From positions 36,371,250-36,435,249 of the forward strand of contig NC_049910.1 of the NCBI RefSeq assembly GCF_001411555.2: 64,000 nucleotides of DNA, given 5' to 3'. Both the position numbers and the translations under genes were made by a program. Each line of letters begins with the position of its first letter. The stretch's first letter is position 1. Below the pieces are notes generated by a model. That model saw only the letters and a list, made by a program, of their open reading frames with translations. It searched no databases and had not been told where the DNA came from. Source of the stretch: Juglans regia. Lineage: Eukaryota > Streptophyta > Magnoliopsida > Fagales > Juglandaceae. Of this stretch, positions 61,499-64,000 are shown in pieces.

Positions 61499-61685
61499 TT
61501 GAAAAACTCATGAATGTCCTGCCAAGTAATTTAGAAGTACTGAACATATACATATATATATATATATATATAGATACAGTGGTGTTGTTGATTGTATCAA
61601 ACTCCTAGTACGTACTACTGATGAAGTTGTTGATACGGCGCCGTTTCCAATCAAAATTCATATTTGAAGTACCTATAGTTTGCAA

Positions 61686-61711
61686 TATTATTATTATTAT
61701 TATTATTATTA
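61686..61711 (+). repeat. (ATT)n microsatellite
   Basis: About eight TTA units. A (TA)n run is also at about 61552-61572. Confidence 0.9.
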
Positions 61712-62000
61712 TCATGATCCAATCCAGGAATTAAGTTTAGTCTAATAATATATTAATGTTTTAAGCGTTGCCGTCGTCACTAATCTTGGCGGCAGTCTTT
61801 TGCGTACGTATATATATATATATGGCCATCAATATCATAGAAATGTGTTTAAATTATCCACAAAAAGTCGAGTACTGACTCAGCTTTTCTCCGCAACTTG
61901 CGCGCATTGCATGGCCGATCAATCCACTTTAAAGTATATATATTGATTTCATTATCTGCAAATTGGGTGGGTTTAGTTAGCACAGTATTGGTTGATTATG

Positions 62001-62022
62001 AGACAGACAGACAGACAGACAG
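62001..62022 (+). repeat. (ACAG)n microsatellite
   Basis: About five ACAG units, preceded by GATTATG. Confidence 0.9.
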
Positions 62023-62239
62023 CTCCTCGATCGATCCAGTTACTTACTTTGAAACTTATACCTAAAAACTGACCAGAAACTTCCAAACTAGTGTAATAAT
62101 TTTCTGATCGTATTTCCTACGAACCATAAAGCATTTTTGACTGAGAAATATTTCTGCAATTTTATACTTTCACCATCTCATCGCATGCTATTCTTTATTC
62201 TTTATGCGATCAAATACGTCAAAGCAATACTATTCTTTA

Positions 62240-62415
62240 GAAAATTGATAGTTGACATAATGAGTGCGTAAATATCGTGCAATCATTTAAAAAATATAAA
62301 TAAATATAAGATCCACATAAAAAAATTAAATTAAATTTTTAACAGTAAATCTTATTTTTTTTTAAAATGACTATACGATGTATACGTACTCTATAACTAT
62401 ATATAACATTACTCG
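62240..62415 (+). mobile_element. Family B MITE, copy
   Basis: AAAATTGATAGTTGACATAA, GTGCGTAAATATCGTGCAAT at the left; ATGACTATACGATGTATACG, ATAACTATATATAACATTAC at the right. Confidence 0.75.
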
Positions 62416-62779
62416 TATCCTCAATGGCAATGCCAAAATTAAGTCTAGGCATACGTTCTCTCATAAAACTTGTGAACAAATTTTCCTTTAACGGGTCTCC
62501 TAGTCCACTCATCAACCCAGTAAAAATTAACGTGAGGGCTAAGGCCAGTTGACAGTCCGATTCCAAGTCTGACCTGCTGACAATTTACAAGGGAAGCACC
62601 ATGCATGGCCTTAAGTCCCCAAACTTTGGTACTACTTTATATTGCAAAACTGACCAATGTTTAAGTACAAATTTTAAATATAAAAGAATTGTACAAGATT
62701 TATCTATTTAAAATTTATCAAAACTTGAGTCTCGGGCCTACAATTGACGTGTTGATCCCATCCATCCATACATGCATGC

Positions 62780-62816
<37 letters not shown>

Positions 62817-62889
62817 ATCCCACCCATGTAGATCAAGTTTGTTCAGTTTGGGGTTTAAGGCTAACTAATTAGTTTTAGGGAGTATTATG

Positions 62890-63120
62890 GCTGGTTTGGT
62901 TACACAAACTCAAACCATCTCATCTCATCTTATATAATTATTATAATTTTTTTAAATTTCTACATAAAATATAATAAATAATTCAATTTTTTTAAATTTT
63001 AAAATAAAAATAATATTAAAAATTTATAGTATAACAATATTTTATTTAACTTTCAACAAAACATCTCATATCATATCATCTCATCTCATCTTATCTAAAT
63101 TGCCTAACCAAACGAGGCCT
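62890..63120 (-). repeat. Family A repeat, copy 6
   Basis: GGCTGGTTTGGTTACACAAA, CCATCTCATCTCATCTTATA, AAAATATAATAAATAATTCA, ending CTCATCTTATCTAAATTGCC, CAAACGAGGCC. The ends (GGTTTGGTTA / TAACCAAACGAGGCC) are inverted, so this copy looks nearly complete. Confidence 0.65.
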
Positions 63121-63639
63121 AGAATATTTTAGTTTCACTATTGTCTGTATAAAGCATTGTTTTGTACAGAACCAACATACTACAGTAGTATTTTTCCAGA
63201 TCATTTTCTTGATCTTCATCTCCTCTCTCGGCGATCTCTCTCAACCATGCAAGTATATTTTTTGACACGCATTACACCCAGGCTTTGAAGCTTCTCTCAA
63301 CTGCCTTTTCTGCAAATGCTTCGTCCTAGCTAGGAGACATCTCTCTCAATGCTATAAAACAAATAACTTTTCTACCATGCACTGAAAATATTAATGGAAA
63401 GGTGAGTACTGTATCAGCAGTTCCTAAGAGGAACATAAAGTCATGAAAATTGGGGTCTCACGAGCAGGGTACGTAGGAACAAGGAAATTAAAACTCGAAA
63501 CAAAAGGAGACCTACTGAAATAAATACATCAATGGATGACAAGGAAATAATTCGAATTCCTGACCGGTGGAGCATTACAATAAAATTTTATCGTGTTTGA
63601 AAATGAACCAAACATAAAAAAAGAAAAAGAAAAAGAAAA
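63121..63639. other. Intergenic stretch
   Basis: A pyrimidine-rich UTR-like patch occurs near 63205-63350 (CTCCTCTCTCGGCGATCTCT). No open frame with family support was seen. Confidence 0.35.
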
Positions 63640-63807
63640 ATAATAATTACAGTCATGAATGTGCAAGCGCCGCGCAATCATTTTGAAAAAAATAAATAAA
63701 TACGGGATTCACATGAAAAAAAAAAAATTAATAGTGGACCCCACTCTTTTTCAAAGCGATTGCACGACGCTTGCACACTCCACGATTGTATGTAGCATTA
63801 TTCTTAA
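63640..63807 (+). mobile_element. Family B MITE, least-decayed copy
   Basis: AATAATAATTACAGTCATGA, ATGTGCAAGCGCCGCGCAAT at the left; CACTCTTTTTCAAAGCGATT, GCACGACGCTTGCACACTCC, ACGATTGTATGTAGCATTAT at the right. The two halves are close inverted repeats of about 70 bp. Confidence 0.8.
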
Positions 63808-64000
63808 TTCAGATGATGAAATGAAATTACTTTTAGAAGTAAGAGCACTTCATTAATTCTTTTGGTCTGTCATAATCTGCATCAATGGCAAACAAATGTC
63901 ACCTACAAATTTTACAATATTAAAACTGTTAACAATCAAAGGATGATATCATGTTTAATCTTAGTGCTTTTGCGATTGAACAATATCATTCTATAAGAAA

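Overview
This window is nuclear DNA of a flowering plant, a eudicot. Every gene found is split by spliceosomal introns, intergenic DNA is AT-rich, and all six proteins belong to land-plant families. The abundant fold-back repeats built on GTTTGGATG / TGAGATGAG / GTTGAATTGTTTATTATA resemble those I remember from Fagales, especially walnut and pecan relatives (Juglandaceae). That placement is inference. I see no bacterial-type operon, CRISPR array or viral genome, and no undescribed multi-gene system.

Layout. 1-3612: repeats, then a GC-rich block with three G-boxes and repeated TCP-type motifs, then the proximal promoter of an AUX/IAA gene. 3613-7584 (+): AUX/IAA auxin repressor, IAA11-like, 5 coding exons, 322 aa. 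9887-14227 (-): TH2, a TenA plus HAD-phosphatase thiamin enzyme, 6 exons, 563 aa, with two unusual HAD motif residues. 14.2-22.6 kb: gene desert with MITEs, a degenerate tandem repeat and a long fold-back element. 22686-26394 (+): WDR70-type WD40 protein, 8 exons, 652 aa. 27698-41183 (-): DENN-domain protein, 17 exons, 847 aa. Its introns hold two TRIM retroelements, a LINE RNase H fragment and several very short target-primed insertions. 41.2-49.3 kb: repeats, a 5'-truncated LINE and a very GC-rich MITE. 49347-52788 (-): S-nitrosoglutathione reductase / class III ADH, 9 exons, 380 aa, with one apparent GC-AG intron. 57964-58402 (+): small Cupin_3 protein, 2 exons, 112 aa. 58.4-64 kb: gene-poor, with microsatellites and MITEs.

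All six gene models were assembled by hand: canonical splice sites were chosen so that phases agree and the joined protein matches the family. Exon coordinates are given in each entry. The genes are unrelated housekeeping or signalling loci (auxin response, thiamin, a WD40 protein, membrane trafficking, NO/formaldehyde metabolism, cupin). They show no sign of acting together beyond ordinary gene order.

The most noteworthy observations are: a complete TRIM with 78-bp LTRs, a PBS-like sequence and a perfect TACAC target duplication; a set of almost tail-only retroposon insertions with 9-21 bp target duplications; TH2 substitutions in HAD motifs I and IV within an intact reading frame; and the GC-AG intron in the GSNOR gene.
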